Positions 25,693 through 33,653 of a DNA stretch of 64,000 nt are shown one piece after another. The notes beneath the pieces were generated by a model. The model was given only the letters and a program-made list of their open reading frames with translations, was not told where the DNA came from and made no database searches. The stretch lies in the NCBI GenBank assembly GCA_031546845.1, contig JAVBJT010000027.1, positions 1 through 64,000 on the forward strand, in the 5' to 3' direction. The translations under genes and the position numbers were made by a program. Origin of the DNA: Azoarcus sp031546845. GTDB taxonomy: Bacteria; Pseudomonadota; Gammaproteobacteria; Burkholderiales; Rhodocyclaceae. The first letter of the stretch is position 1; every line of letters starts with the position of its first letter.

Positions 25693-26430
25693 TCAGAACA
25701 TACCGCCGTTGATGGAAATGATTTGTCCGGTGATGTAGGCCGCACGCGGCGACGCGAGAAAGGCAACCAGATCGGCCACCTCCTCCGCCGTGCCGGCGCG
25801 TTTCATCGGCACCAGCCGGGTAATGGCATCGGCATCGAAGGCGTTTTCGCTCATCGCCGTATCGATAATGCCGGGGGCAACGGCGTTGACCGTGATGCCG
25901 CGGCTCGCCAATTCCAAGGACAGCGACTTGGTTGCCGCGTGCAACGCGCCCTTGGCCGCGGCGTAATTGACCTGGCCGCGATTACCGGCGAGCGCGGCCA
26001 CCGAGGTGACATTGATGATCCGCCCCCAGCGCGTGCGGATCATCGGCAACGTCAACGGCTGCGTGACGTTGAAAAAGCCGTGCAAACTGACATCGATCAC
26101 CCCATGCCATTGCGCCGCCGACATGCCAGGAAACACGGCATCGTCATGAATGCCCGCGTTGTTCACCAACACTTGCACCACACCGCCGGCCTGCACCGTA
26201 TCGAGCGCGGCGGCGGTCGCGGCGGCATCGGTCACATCGAAAGCAATGGCCTGGGCCGCGCCGCCGGCAGCACGAATCGCAGTAGCGACCTCCTCGGCTG
26301 CAGCCAGATTGCGATTGGCATGCACCAGTACGTCGTAACCATCGGCGGCAAGCCGCTGGCAGATTGCGCGGCCGATACCGCCGCTGCCACCCGTGACCAG
26401 CGCGCGCTTATTCGTAGCGCATTTATTCAT
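25693..26430 (-). CDS. 3-oxoacyl-ACP reductase (FabG/ApeQ-like)
   Basis: SDR ketoreductase of 245 residues: ALVTGGSGGIGRAICQRL cofactor loop, LVNNAGIHDDAVF, catalytic NVTSVAALAGNRGQVNYAAAKGAL (Ser, Tyr-x3-Lys), and a C-terminal YITGQIISINGGMF. In aryl-polyene assembly it reduces the beta-keto group of the growing chain. Its ATG overlaps the dehydratase stop (ATGA). Housekeeping fatty-acid genes (fabD, fabH, acpP) are absent around it, which argues for a dedicated secondary role. Confidence 0.9.
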   Translation of the reverse strand: MNKCATNKRALVTGGSGGIGRAICQRLAADGYDVLVHANRNLAAAEEVATAIRAAGGAAQAIAFDVTDAAATAAALDTVQAGGVVQVLVNNAGIHDDAVFPGMSAAQWHGVIDVSLHGFFNVTQPLTLPMIRTRWGRIINVTSVAALAGNRGQVNYAAAKGALHAATKSLSLELASRGITVNAVAPGIIDTAMSENAFDADAITRLVPMKRAGTAEEVADLVAFLASPRAAYITGQIISINGGMF

Positions 26431-26909
26431 GCCCGTGGACCAATGGAAGGAATGGCAAGCGCGCCGAGTACAACCGACGCTCGCCCGCGCAGCAATGGCC
26501 GCTCGGCGGCGGATACAGTAAAGGCATAGAGCAAGGCGCGTTCATCGGCAGATAAGCATTCGGCATCGACGATCAGATCGGCGGCGATATCGTCCAGCCG
26601 CGCCACCAGACATTCGACGCCGCGCGCACTGCCGAGCATGCCGGCGCCCGCTGGCGCGCCACCACTGGCAAGCGCGCCGTGTATCGCCATCGCTTGCGCG
26701 GCATACTCGATGCCGGCAAGGGCACCGAGGCGGCCACCGGCGCGTAATGGGTTGGCCGGATCGCGGTGCGTGGCGCTACGGCAGCGGATGCGCTCCACGC
26801 TCCAGGACTCCACCGCATCGAGCAGGCACATGCCACCCTGATGCGGAATATGCGCGGCGATCCACGCGCGGTCGAGCACGGCTGCGCTCACGGCATCGCC
26901 CATGCGCAT
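26427..26909 (-). CDS. hotdog-fold 3-hydroxyacyl dehydratase of the ApeP type
   Basis: The 160-residue protein is expected to be one of the dehydratase subunits that create the polyene double bonds. Visible are IPHQGGMCLLDAVESWSVERIRCRS and GIEYAAQAMAIHGAL, the helix and catalytic-region pattern of ApeP/FabZ-like proteins, and a C-terminal strand LRGRASVVLGAL. The start is uncertain: ATG at 26909 or 26903. The longer open frame adds a Phe/Ala-rich stretch without homology. It overlaps the ketoreductase gene by 4 bases. Confidence 0.75.
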   Translation of the reverse strand: MRMGDAVSAAVLDRAWIAAHIPHQGGMCLLDAVESWSVERIRCRSATHRDPANPLRAGGRLGALAGIEYAAQAMAIHGALASGGAPAGAGMLGSARGVECLVARLDDIAADLIVDAECLSADERALLYAFTVSAAERPLLRGRASVVLGALAIPSIGPRA

Positions 26910-26979
26910 GGCGTGACACAATCGGTTTGTACCGATCGGGCAAAGACTCGCGGCGAAAAATGATCCGGCGACAAAAAAA

Positions 26980-27783
26980 TCATGGCGCCAGACCAACCGC
27001 CATATTCAAACCATCGAGATATTCAAGCACCGTGGTCGCCGCTTCGCGACGCGCGATTCGCCCCAGTAACGGCAGGCTGCGGGCGGCGGGAACACCCCGG
27101 CGCAGCCTTTCCAAAGCCGGATCCGGCAGCGTATCGGCCGCACTCGCGGTAAAACCGGCCACGGCGATGCGCGGCCCGCTCGCATCGTTTTCCGGCGCCA
27201 GCAGCAGTGCGACGGCAAACGCATCGGCAAGCGGACGCGCCACCGCCAGCGGCACCGGATAGGGGTACTCATAGGCCACCAGCAGTACCGGCGCGGCACC
27301 CGCGCGCAGTTGAGACAGTGCTTCGAGCAAACCGGCGGCAAAGCTGCCGTCGTAGGCCGAAACGACCGTCGACGCCGCACGCGCGCCGGCAGCGATACCC
27401 CAGTAGCCGGAAGCGGCGTTATTGACCGAGTTGTGAAAACGGGTCGGTGAAAGCAGCCGGTCGTCGCCCGCCAGGGCTTCGCAAATAGCATGGCAGTTAT
27501 CGCCATCACCGCCGGAAGAAGCAAACACGGTCGCCAATTGCGCGGCATCCGCGCCGGCCGCCGCAACGGCTTGCAAACCCGCGCCCAGCGCAAGCTTCAC
27601 AACCGCGCCGACACGGCGGCGTTCAGCGCTCGGCAGCAGCATCGGCACAGGGATGCGGGTGGCGGCAGGCACGAACGGCGCCGTACCGGCAAGGACGGCG
27701 CGGGCGCCAGCCCAATCGTCGAAGCCGGGACCGATAACGCCGATGCCGGCGATACAAGCGGAAAGAGGCTGAGGCAACGTCAT
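26980..27783 (-). CDS. beta-ketoacyl synthase-like protein (chain-length-factor type)
   Basis: The 267-residue protein is shorter than a full ketosynthase (about 400). It keeps the N-terminal thiolase half with IAGIGVIGPGFDDW and FASSGGDGDNCHAICEAL, and RFHNSVNNAASGYWGIAAG. Where a ketosynthase has its nucleophilic cysteine in a TACSSG context, no such motif is seen. This matches the beta-ketoacyl synthase N-terminal-like family found in aryl-polyene clusters, thought to pair with an active ketosynthase as a chain-length factor. The active partner is probably the adjacent upstream gene. The start is MTLPQPLSACIAG at 27783. Confidence 0.8.
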   Translation of the reverse strand: MTLPQPLSACIAGIGVIGPGFDDWAGARAVLAGTAPFVPAATRIPVPMLLPSAERRRVGAVVKLALGAGLQAVAAAGADAAQLATVFASSGGDGDNCHAICEALAGDDRLLSPTRFHNSVNNAASGYWGIAAGARAASTVVSAYDGSFAAGLLEALSQLRAGAAPVLLVAYEYPYPVPLAVARPLADAFAVALLLAPENDASGPRIAVAGFTASAADTLPDPALERLRRGVPAARSLPLLGRIARREAATTVLEYLDGLNMAVGLAP

Positions 27784-27793
27784 GATTCGATGT

Positions 27794-28987
27794 TCATCCC
27801 GCGCGGGCGAAAACCAGGCTGCAATTGGTACCGCCGAAACCGAGCGAATTGCTGAGCGCATGGCGCAAAGGCGCATGGCGCGGAGTAAGTTCGTAGTGGA
27901 TATCGATGGCCGGATCGAGCTGCTCGGTGCCGGGACTGCCAGGGATCAACCCATCGGTGAGCGCGACGGCGCAGAACACCGCTTCGAGCGCGCCAGCCGC
28001 GCCCAGTGCGTGGCCGGTGGCGCCCTTGGTCGAACTGGCCGGCGTGTCGCGCCCGAACAGGGCATGCACGGCCAGCCCCTCGGCGGCGTCATTGCTCAGC
28101 GTGGCCGTACCGTGAAGATTGATGTAGTCGATCTGCTCCGGCTCCAGGCCGGCGCTGGCAAGCGCCTCGACCATCGCCAGGCGCGCGCCCAACCCTTCCG
28201 GATGAGGCGACGACATGTGGTGTGCGTCGCTCGACTCCCCGGCGCCCACAAGCAGCACCTCGTCATCGCCGTAATCGCCGCCGGAGCGTTCGAGCAGCGC
28301 GAAGACGGCCGCTTCGCCAATGGAAATGCCGTTTCTCTCGATGTCGAAAGGCCGGCACGGCGTCGGCGCCGCCAGTTCGAGCGCGTTGAAACCGTACAGC
28401 GTGGTCAGGCACAGCGAATCGACACCGCCGACCACCGCGGCGTCGATCACGCCGGCTTCGATCAAGCGCGCCGCGCTAGCAAACACCTTGGCGCCGGATG
28501 AACAGGCGCTGGACGTTACCCAAGCCGGACCGCGAGAGCCGATCAGGGCACGGACAAATTCGGCCAACGCATAAATGCTGTGCGTGCCGCGATAGCTGAA
28601 ACCGCCCGGTAGCGCACCGTTCGCCGGATCGCGCTGACGGTAGGCCAATTCGGTCTGAAGAATGCCCGACGTACTGGTGCCAAGCAGTACGCCAACACGG
28701 TGAGCGCCGTAGCGCGCGATCGCCGCTGCCGCCGCGTCGATAAAGCCATCTTGACGCAAACCAAGCAGAGCCAAGCGATTGTTGCGGCAGTCGTAAGCGG
28801 CCAGCGCCGGCGGCAAAACGACTTCTTCCACCCCCGGCACACGACCGATCCAAGTCTCCAGCCAAGCGGTTTCAAAATCACACGGCACCAGCCCACCGTG
28901 GTAATCGGCCAGCGCCACGCGGGTGGCGGCCAAGCCGGTGCCGATGCAACTGGTGGCGGTGTAGCAGGAAAGAAGAAGTGGGCTCAA
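27794..28987 (-). CDS. beta-ketoacyl-ACP synthase (FabF/ApeO-like)
   Basis: Condensing enzyme that extends the acyl or aryl chain. The 397-residue protein has the Cys-His-His set: VTSSACSSGAKVF (nucleophile), INLHGTATLSNDAAE, and TKGATGHALGAAGALEAV. A C-terminal SNSLGFGGTNCSL follows. All are standard for FabF-type synthases. It lies 10 bases upstream of the shorter KS-like gene. Together with the reductase and dehydratase it forms an iterative set expected to build a polyene on a hydroxybenzoate starter. Confidence 0.92.
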   Translation of the reverse strand: MSPLLLSCYTATSCIGTGLAATRVALADYHGGLVPCDFETAWLETWIGRVPGVEEVVLPPALAAYDCRNNRLALLGLRQDGFIDAAAAAIARYGAHRVGVLLGTSTSGILQTELAYRQRDPANGALPGGFSYRGTHSIYALAEFVRALIGSRGPAWVTSSACSSGAKVFASAARLIEAGVIDAAVVGGVDSLCLTTLYGFNALELAAPTPCRPFDIERNGISIGEAAVFALLERSGGDYGDDEVLLVGAGESSDAHHMSSPHPEGLGARLAMVEALASAGLEPEQIDYINLHGTATLSNDAAEGLAVHALFGRDTPASSTKGATGHALGAAGALEAVFCAVALTDGLIPGSPGTEQLDPAIDIHYELTPRHAPLRHALSNSLGFGGTNCSLVFARAG

Positions 28988-29017
28988 CAGGCGAATCCAG
29001 TGGGATATCGTGGGATT

Positions 29018-29788
29018 CTAACCCGGATGCCCGATGGATTCGCCTTTTGACGGTATGAAATCGGGGTCGCTGCGGTCGTCGCCAAATCGGCCGATCAACA
29101 TCGTGTTGGAAAACGGTGTGCCATCGTCCATCGGCAGCATACGAACACTGAAACCGAGTTCCTCCAACGTGGCGCACCACTCGGTCGCCGGCCGGCAGTA
29201 CAGGGTACCGAGGCGATGCCCGCGCACAAAGGTAACCAACCGGTCCACCCAATTGCTGAGTCTGAACGGCAAACCGCCGGCAGCGTCACCCACGCGCATC
29301 ACCAAGGTACCCGGCAACGTCAAGGTATTACGCACACGCACGAGCACCGCGCGCTGGGCGTCGGGATCGATGTAATGCAGCGAATCGAGAATCACCACCG
29401 CGTTGACGCGACTGAACGCGGCATCACGGATATCGCCCTGCTCCACCACCGCGCCGGACGGTAGCGCCGGGCGGGCGCGGTCCACGTCGCGCTGCATCAA
29501 CTCGATGCCGCGATAGGACACGAGACCGGGCGGTGGCGGCCAGCCGGCGGGCCAATCACCGGCGGCATGCAGGCGCGCGGCGGCGGTAAGCCAGTTCGAT
29601 AGCAAGCCTTGACCACAGCCGAGGTCGAGAACGGACGCCTGGGGCGGCAGCAAGCCGTGAGCGAGAATACCGGTGAATACCGGATCACGTCCGAGCTTAC
29701 CGCGCGCGAAGTGCCAGGCGAAACGGCCGGCAGGACGATAAGGCGCGGTGGCGGCGTCGATCAAGCGACGAAGAAAGGGTCGAGTCAT
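29018..29788 (-). CDS. class I SAM-dependent methyltransferase of the pigment cluster
   Basis: The 256-residue protein has motif I SVLDLGCGQGLLSNWLTAAARL, acidic loop GIELMQRDVDRA, motif II AVVEQGDIRDAAF and VNAVVILDSLHYID. Methyltransferases in aryl-polyene clusters modify the aryl head. Its ATG overlaps the stop region of the deacetylase gene by 4 bases, and the ketosynthase gene starts 30 bases downstream. The methyl acceptor is inferred from context only. Confidence 0.85.
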   Translation of the reverse strand: MTRPFLRRLIDAATAPYRPAGRFAWHFARGKLGRDPVFTGILAHGLLPPQASVLDLGCGQGLLSNWLTAAARLHAAGDWPAGWPPPPGLVSYRGIELMQRDVDRARPALPSGAVVEQGDIRDAAFSRVNAVVILDSLHYIDPDAQRAVLVRVRNTLTLPGTLVMRVGDAAGGLPFRLSNWVDRLVTFVRGHRLGTLYCRPATEWCATLEELGFSVRMLPMDDGTPFSNTMLIGRFGDDRSDPDFIPSKGESIGHPG

Positions 29789-30600
29789 TGCAAAGCGCTG
29801 CGCAAGGTAACGGGACGAAGGCCGGCGGCGCGCACGTGCTCGAGCAAGGCCGGCAACACATCGAGGATAACCGCCCGCCCAGCAGCGGTGCGCGCGGCAT
29901 GGCCGTCGTGCAGCAGCAGAATGTCACCGGCGGCAAGGCGATACGTGAGGCGTTGCAACACGGTGGCTGCATCGCCTTCACGGGTATCGAAGGCGCGCCG
30001 GGTCCAACTCGCCAGCAACAACCCCTGCCGCGCCAGCACGGGCTCCAGGAAAGGGTTGCGCAATCCGGCCGGCGGGCGAAAAAACCGGGGCGCGCTGCCT
30101 GCAAGTCCGGCAAGCGCGCGCTGTGCGTCCGCCACATCGGCGGTGAGGCGGCGCGGACCGAACAGGGAAAAGTGGTGACGGTGGTGGTGCGAATGGTTTT
30201 CCACCGCATGCCCCCGGCGCACGATTTCAGCAACGAGCGCCGGTTCGGCCAGGGCACGCTCGCCAATGCAGAAGAAAGTCGCGCGCACGCCGGCTGCATC
30301 GAGCAAGTCGAGCACGGCCGGCGTAATCTCGGGATCCGGCCCATCGTCGATAGTCAGCGCGATTTCGCCGCGCTGCGCGGCCGCTCGCGGCAAGCGCACC
30401 CAGTTCGGGCCAAGCAGACGGCTGCGCGGCCACAAACCGGCTGCGGTCAAGGCGACATGGCTTAACACAATGGCACCCAATGCCGCCGGCCAGGCATGCG
30501 GCCATAACACCAGCGCGCCCAAAGCGCCCACATGCGTCGCGCAGGCGGCCTGGATCAAGGGCGTAGGGAACCAGCGGCGGGGAGAAAGCGGTACATCCAT
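29785..30600 (-). CDS. polysaccharide deacetylase (NodB homology) family protein
   Basis: The 271-residue protein has two N-terminal membrane helices (about 15-35 and 38-55) and then a NodB domain. The metal/active-site motif 1 is ALTIDDGPDPEITP, followed by ATFFCIGERA, motif 2 HAVENHSHHHRHH, RFFRPPAGLRNP and LLLHDG. The start at 30600 (MDVPLSPRRWF) avoids an N-terminal extension without clear features. It is the first gene of the minus arm and couples to the methyltransferase gene. Substrate unknown; a sugar moiety of the pigment or its carrier is plausible. Confidence 0.85.
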   Translation of the reverse strand: MDVPLSPRRWFPTPLIQAACATHVGALGALVLWPHAWPAALGAIVLSHVALTAAGLWPRSRLLGPNWVRLPRAAAQRGEIALTIDDGPDPEITPAVLDLLDAAGVRATFFCIGERALAEPALVAEIVRRGHAVENHSHHHRHHFSLFGPRRLTADVADAQRALAGLAGSAPRFFRPPAGLRNPFLEPVLARQGLLLASWTRRAFDTREGDAATVLQRLTYRLAAGDILLLHDGHAARTAAGRAVILDVLPALLEHVRAAGLRPVTLRSALQ

Positions 30601-30695
30601 AGCGGCGCGATTGTAAACGGATAGCGCCGAAACGAAACCCAAAACAAAGCGCGGCGGACATTCGCGTGCCCACCGCGCCTTGTATTACCTGCTGC

Positions 30696-31316
30696 TTACT
30701 CCTTTTTCGGCGTGGGGTGGAACACCCCGGGTGCCGCACCGCCATGCTCGGCACCGATTTCCTGCTCGATCGGCGGCAGCGAGTGAGCGATGCCTTTATG
30801 ACAATCGATACAAGTCTGGCCTTCCTCGAAGCCGGTCTGGTGCATGCGGTTGGAGCGCCGCCCTTGAACCGAGTAATCGAAGTACGCGTAATTGTGGCAA
30901 TTGCGGCATTCCCGCGAATCGTTGGCCTTCATCCGCCGCCATTCGTTCTGCGCGAGTTCGAGACGTTTGCCGTTGAATTTTTCCGGCGTATCGATCGATC
31001 CGAGCATTTTGTGCCACAACTCGTTCGAGGCCTTGATCTTGCGGATCATCTTCGGCCCCCACTCCTTCGGCACGTGGCAGTCCGGACAGGTCGCGCGCAC
31101 ACCGGTACGGTTCTGGTAGTGGATGGTGTTGCGGTACTCCTTGTAGACGTTGTCCTTCATCTCATGGCACGAGATACAGAACTGCTCGGTATTGGTGAGT
31201 TCCAAGGCCCAGTTGAACCCCCCCCAAACCACGATACCGGCGACGAAAAACAACACCAATGTCGCCCAGCTAGCGCGCTGCGGCAAGGACCGCAGGCCCT
31301 TCTTGTTATCGGTCAT
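30696..31316 (-). CDS. napC: cytochrome c-type protein NapC
   Basis: Membrane-anchored tetrahaem quinol dehydrogenase that passes electrons from the quinol pool to NapAB. The 206-residue protein has one N-terminal helix (WATLVLFFVAGIVVWGGF, about 17-34). Four CxxCH haem sites are CISCH, CPDCH, CRNCH and CIDCH. It is the last gene of the nap run, 22 bases after napB. The C-terminal His/Pro tail carries no further motif. Confidence 0.97.
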   Translation of the reverse strand: MTDNKKGLRSLPQRASWATLVLFFVAGIVVWGGFNWALELTNTEQFCISCHEMKDNVYKEYRNTIHYQNRTGVRATCPDCHVPKEWGPKMIRKIKASNELWHKMLGSIDTPEKFNGKRLELAQNEWRRMKANDSRECRNCHNYAYFDYSVQGRRSNRMHQTGFEEGQTCIDCHKGIAHSLPPIEQEIGAEHGGAAPGVFHPTPKKE

Positions 31317-31338
31317 GACATTCCCCGTTCAGTTGATC

Positions 31339-31779
31339 CTAACGCAAGCCTTCGGCACGCCGGAACGTATTTGTCACCAGCGGCTGAGCATCCGTTTGCG
31401 ACACGTGGCATTGCGTGCAGAAATAGCGGCGCGGCGAAATGTTGGAAAGCTCGCCACCATCACGGTCTTTAAAGTGCGTAAGGCTTACCTTGGTCGCCTT
31501 GGTTTCCTGGTAGCGGCTCCAGGAATGACAGTCCATGCAACGGTTGAAGTTCTTCGATATTTCGTAACCTTCCACCTTGTGCGGAATCAGCGGCGGCTGC
31601 TGCACATAATCGCGCTGAATCGGCGGGCTGTCGGGCATCAGCTTGTAGCTACCGGGGCTGGGCTCGGGGCTGGATACGTCGGTGCCGCGCAAATCGATCG
31701 GTTGTTGGGCGCTGGCAAGCGGGGCCAAGCCCAACGCGGTAAGTAATACAACGGCAAAACAGAGGGATTTTTTGCTCAT
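31339..31779 (-). CDS. napB: periplasmic nitrate reductase electron transfer subunit NapB
   Basis: Dihaem cytochrome c partner of NapA in the periplasm. The 146-residue protein has a signal peptide (FAVVLLTALGLAPLASA), the QPPLIPHKVEGYEI segment, and two CxxCH sites (CMDCH and CTQCH). The start overlaps the napH stop by 4 bases (ATGA). Confidence 0.97.
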   Translation of the reverse strand: MSKKSLCFAVVLLTALGLAPLASAQQPIDLRGTDVSSPEPSPGSYKLMPDSPPIQRDYVQQPPLIPHKVEGYEISKNFNRCMDCHSWSRYQETKATKVSLTHFKDRDGGELSNISPRRYFCTQCHVSQTDAQPLVTNTFRRAEGLR

Positions 31780-32723
31780 GACTCGCTCCTATCGAATCGG
31801 GTCGAAATACGGAAAACATCTTTACTGCATACATCGATGCAACGGCCACAAGTGGTGCAATCGGCATCGACGATCAAGGGATGGGATTGCCCGACTGCTT
31901 TCAACGCCGGTCGGATAACCTGAGGTTCGGGACATACAGCGAAGCAATCCATGCAATCGTTGCAGGCTGTGCGCCGGTGAGCGGAAATACGCAGCAGCGC
32001 GCTACGCCCGAGCAAGGCGTAAAAAGCGCCTTGCGGGCACAAATGGCCGCACCAGCCGCGTGGAGCGATCAGCAAATCGTAAAGGAACACGCCCAACACG
32101 ATGCCCCACGACAAGCCGAAGCCGAAGATCAACCCGCGATGGAACATCGACACCGGATTGACCCATTCCCACACCAAGCTGCCGGAAAGCGCGGCAGCCA
32201 CAACAACGAAGCCAAGCAGCCAGTAACGGGTGCTGCCCGCCGGCGCGCGCCCGCCTTTCAACCCCAGACGGCGACGCAGCCAAGCGGCGGCATCGGTGAC
32301 GAGGTTGACCGGGCAGACCCAGGAGCAAAACAAACGCCCGCCAAGCAACAAATAAAAAGCAAGCACAATGCCGCCGCCAATCAACGCCTCGCGGTACGGC
32401 CAGTGCTGCGCCGCGATCGATTGAAGCAGCAAAAACGGATCGGTAAGCGGCAGCACGCCCAGAGTCAAGCTGGAGCTGAGGTTGCCTTTGACTATCCATA
32501 CCCCCAGCCACGGGCCAGCCAGGAACAGGGCCAAAATGCCAAACTGCGAGATGCGCCGCGCCACCAGCCAGCGGTGCGCGCGCCACCAGCCTTTTTCCGC
32601 GACAGCTTCGGCGCCGGGCCAAGCGATGGCACTGTGGCGCGGTGCGCGCTTACCGCCGTTGCCGTCACCGGTTTGTTCGGTCGCTTGATCGGCTGCCATA
32701 TGCGGACCCATGGGCGTGCTCAT
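31776..32723 (-). CDS. napH: ferredoxin-type quinol dehydrogenase protein NapH
   Basis: Inner-membrane Fe-S protein that works with NapG to feed electrons from ubiquinol toward NapA. The 315-residue protein has four to five membrane helices and the cytoplasmic CxxxCP motifs GRLFCSWVCPVNLV and GWCGHLCPQGAF. Two 4Fe-4S binding sites follow near the C-terminus (CNDCMDCFAVCPEP and CTTCGRCIDVCSKD). The start at 32723 (MSTPMGPHM) overlaps the napG stop (ATGA); the longer frame runs through napG. The N-terminal 35 residues are a variable hydrophilic lead. Confidence 0.95.
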   Translation of the reverse strand: MSTPMGPHMAADQATEQTGDGNGGKRAPRHSAIAWPGAEAVAEKGWWRAHRWLVARRISQFGILALFLAGPWLGVWIVKGNLSSSLTLGVLPLTDPFLLLQSIAAQHWPYREALIGGGIVLAFYLLLGGRLFCSWVCPVNLVTDAAAWLRRRLGLKGGRAPAGSTRYWLLGFVVVAAALSGSLVWEWVNPVSMFHRGLIFGFGLSWGIVLGVFLYDLLIAPRGWCGHLCPQGAFYALLGRSALLRISAHRRTACNDCMDCFAVCPEPQVIRPALKAVGQSHPLIVDADCTTCGRCIDVCSKDVFRISTRFDRSES

Positions 32724-33586
32724 GGCTTCCACCCCGAATCGAGGCCGCCGGGCTTTTGCTGCGGTGGCGATGCCGTCGGGGGTGCCCCATCCGGCGCCAC
32801 GCGCGTATCGCCATAGGCTTTGCCTTCCAAGCCGCGTACAGGCAATTCCACCTGATCGCCGATCAACGAACCGCCCGCGGCCTTTTTCTCCTCCCAACCG
32901 CGCAGGTAGTGATCCGCACGCGAGCCTTGAGCAAGCTTGATCGGAATGACCTTGATCGCCGCCTCGCCGGGCAACACACAGGATTTTTCGCATTTGCCGC
33001 AGCCGGTGCAGTGCTCGGAATGCACCGTCGGCAGCAACATGGCGTGGCGGTCGGAACGCGGGTTGTGAATCTTTTCCAGCGTGATCGCCTTATCGATCAC
33101 CGGGCATACGCGGTAACACACGTCGCAGCGCAGACCGAGGAAGTTGAGACAGGTCTCCTCGTCGATCAGTACCGCCAAACCCATGCGCGCCTTGCCGATG
33201 TCGGTCAGGCCGTGGTCGAGCGCACCGGTGGGACAGGCGACAACGCACGGAATGTCCTCGCACATTTCGCACGGGATATTGCGTGCCTCGAAATACGGCG
33301 TGCCGGCCACCACCGGATCGCCAAACTCACTGAGCTTGAGCGTGTCATAAGGGCAATCGCGCACACACAAACCGCAGCGCACACAGGCACCGAGAAAATC
33401 CGCCTCCGCCAGAGCGCCAGGCGGACGCAAGGCTGTCGCCGGCAGGGCTTTCGCCTGCCGGGCATAGAGCCCCGCACCCAGCGCGAACAAACCCGCGCAA
33501 CCGGCCGCACCCGCCGCATCTTTGAAGAAACGGCGACGCGATGCCGATGCGGCTGGCTTATTGTCGCTTTGCTTGATTACGCTCAT
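32720..33586 (-). CDS. napG: ferredoxin-type protein NapG
   Basis: Periplasmic Fe-S protein of the NapGH quinol dehydrogenase. The 288-residue protein has a Tat signal (SRRRFFKDAAGAAGCAGLFALGA). Four 4Fe-4S motifs are visible: CVRCGLCVRDCP, CEMCEDIPCVVACP, CDVCYRVCP, and CTGCGKCEKSCV. The Pro-rich C-terminal tail (about 250-288) is longer than usual. Its stop overlaps napH. Confidence 0.96.
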   Translation of the reverse strand: MSVIKQSDNKPAASASRRRFFKDAAGAAGCAGLFALGAGLYARQAKALPATALRPPGALAEADFLGACVRCGLCVRDCPYDTLKLSEFGDPVVAGTPYFEARNIPCEMCEDIPCVVACPTGALDHGLTDIGKARMGLAVLIDEETCLNFLGLRCDVCYRVCPVIDKAITLEKIHNPRSDRHAMLLPTVHSEHCTGCGKCEKSCVLPGEAAIKVIPIKLAQGSRADHYLRGWEEKKAAGGSLIGDQVELPVRGLEGKAYGDTRVAPDGAPPTASPPQQKPGGLDSGWKP

Positions 33587-33653
33587 ATCGGACTGCCCGC
33601 ACAGCCGGGCCGCATAAGCCGCCCGGTTGCGCTTCGGTTCCCTCGCTTTTCGA

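Noticed and set aside
25693..28987. FabG, dehydratase and ketosynthase genes considered as primary fatty-acid synthesis
   Set aside because: No fabD, fabH, acpP or plsX nearby, and the enzymes sit with a short KS-like factor, a methyltransferase and a deacetylase, which fits a pigment cluster better.
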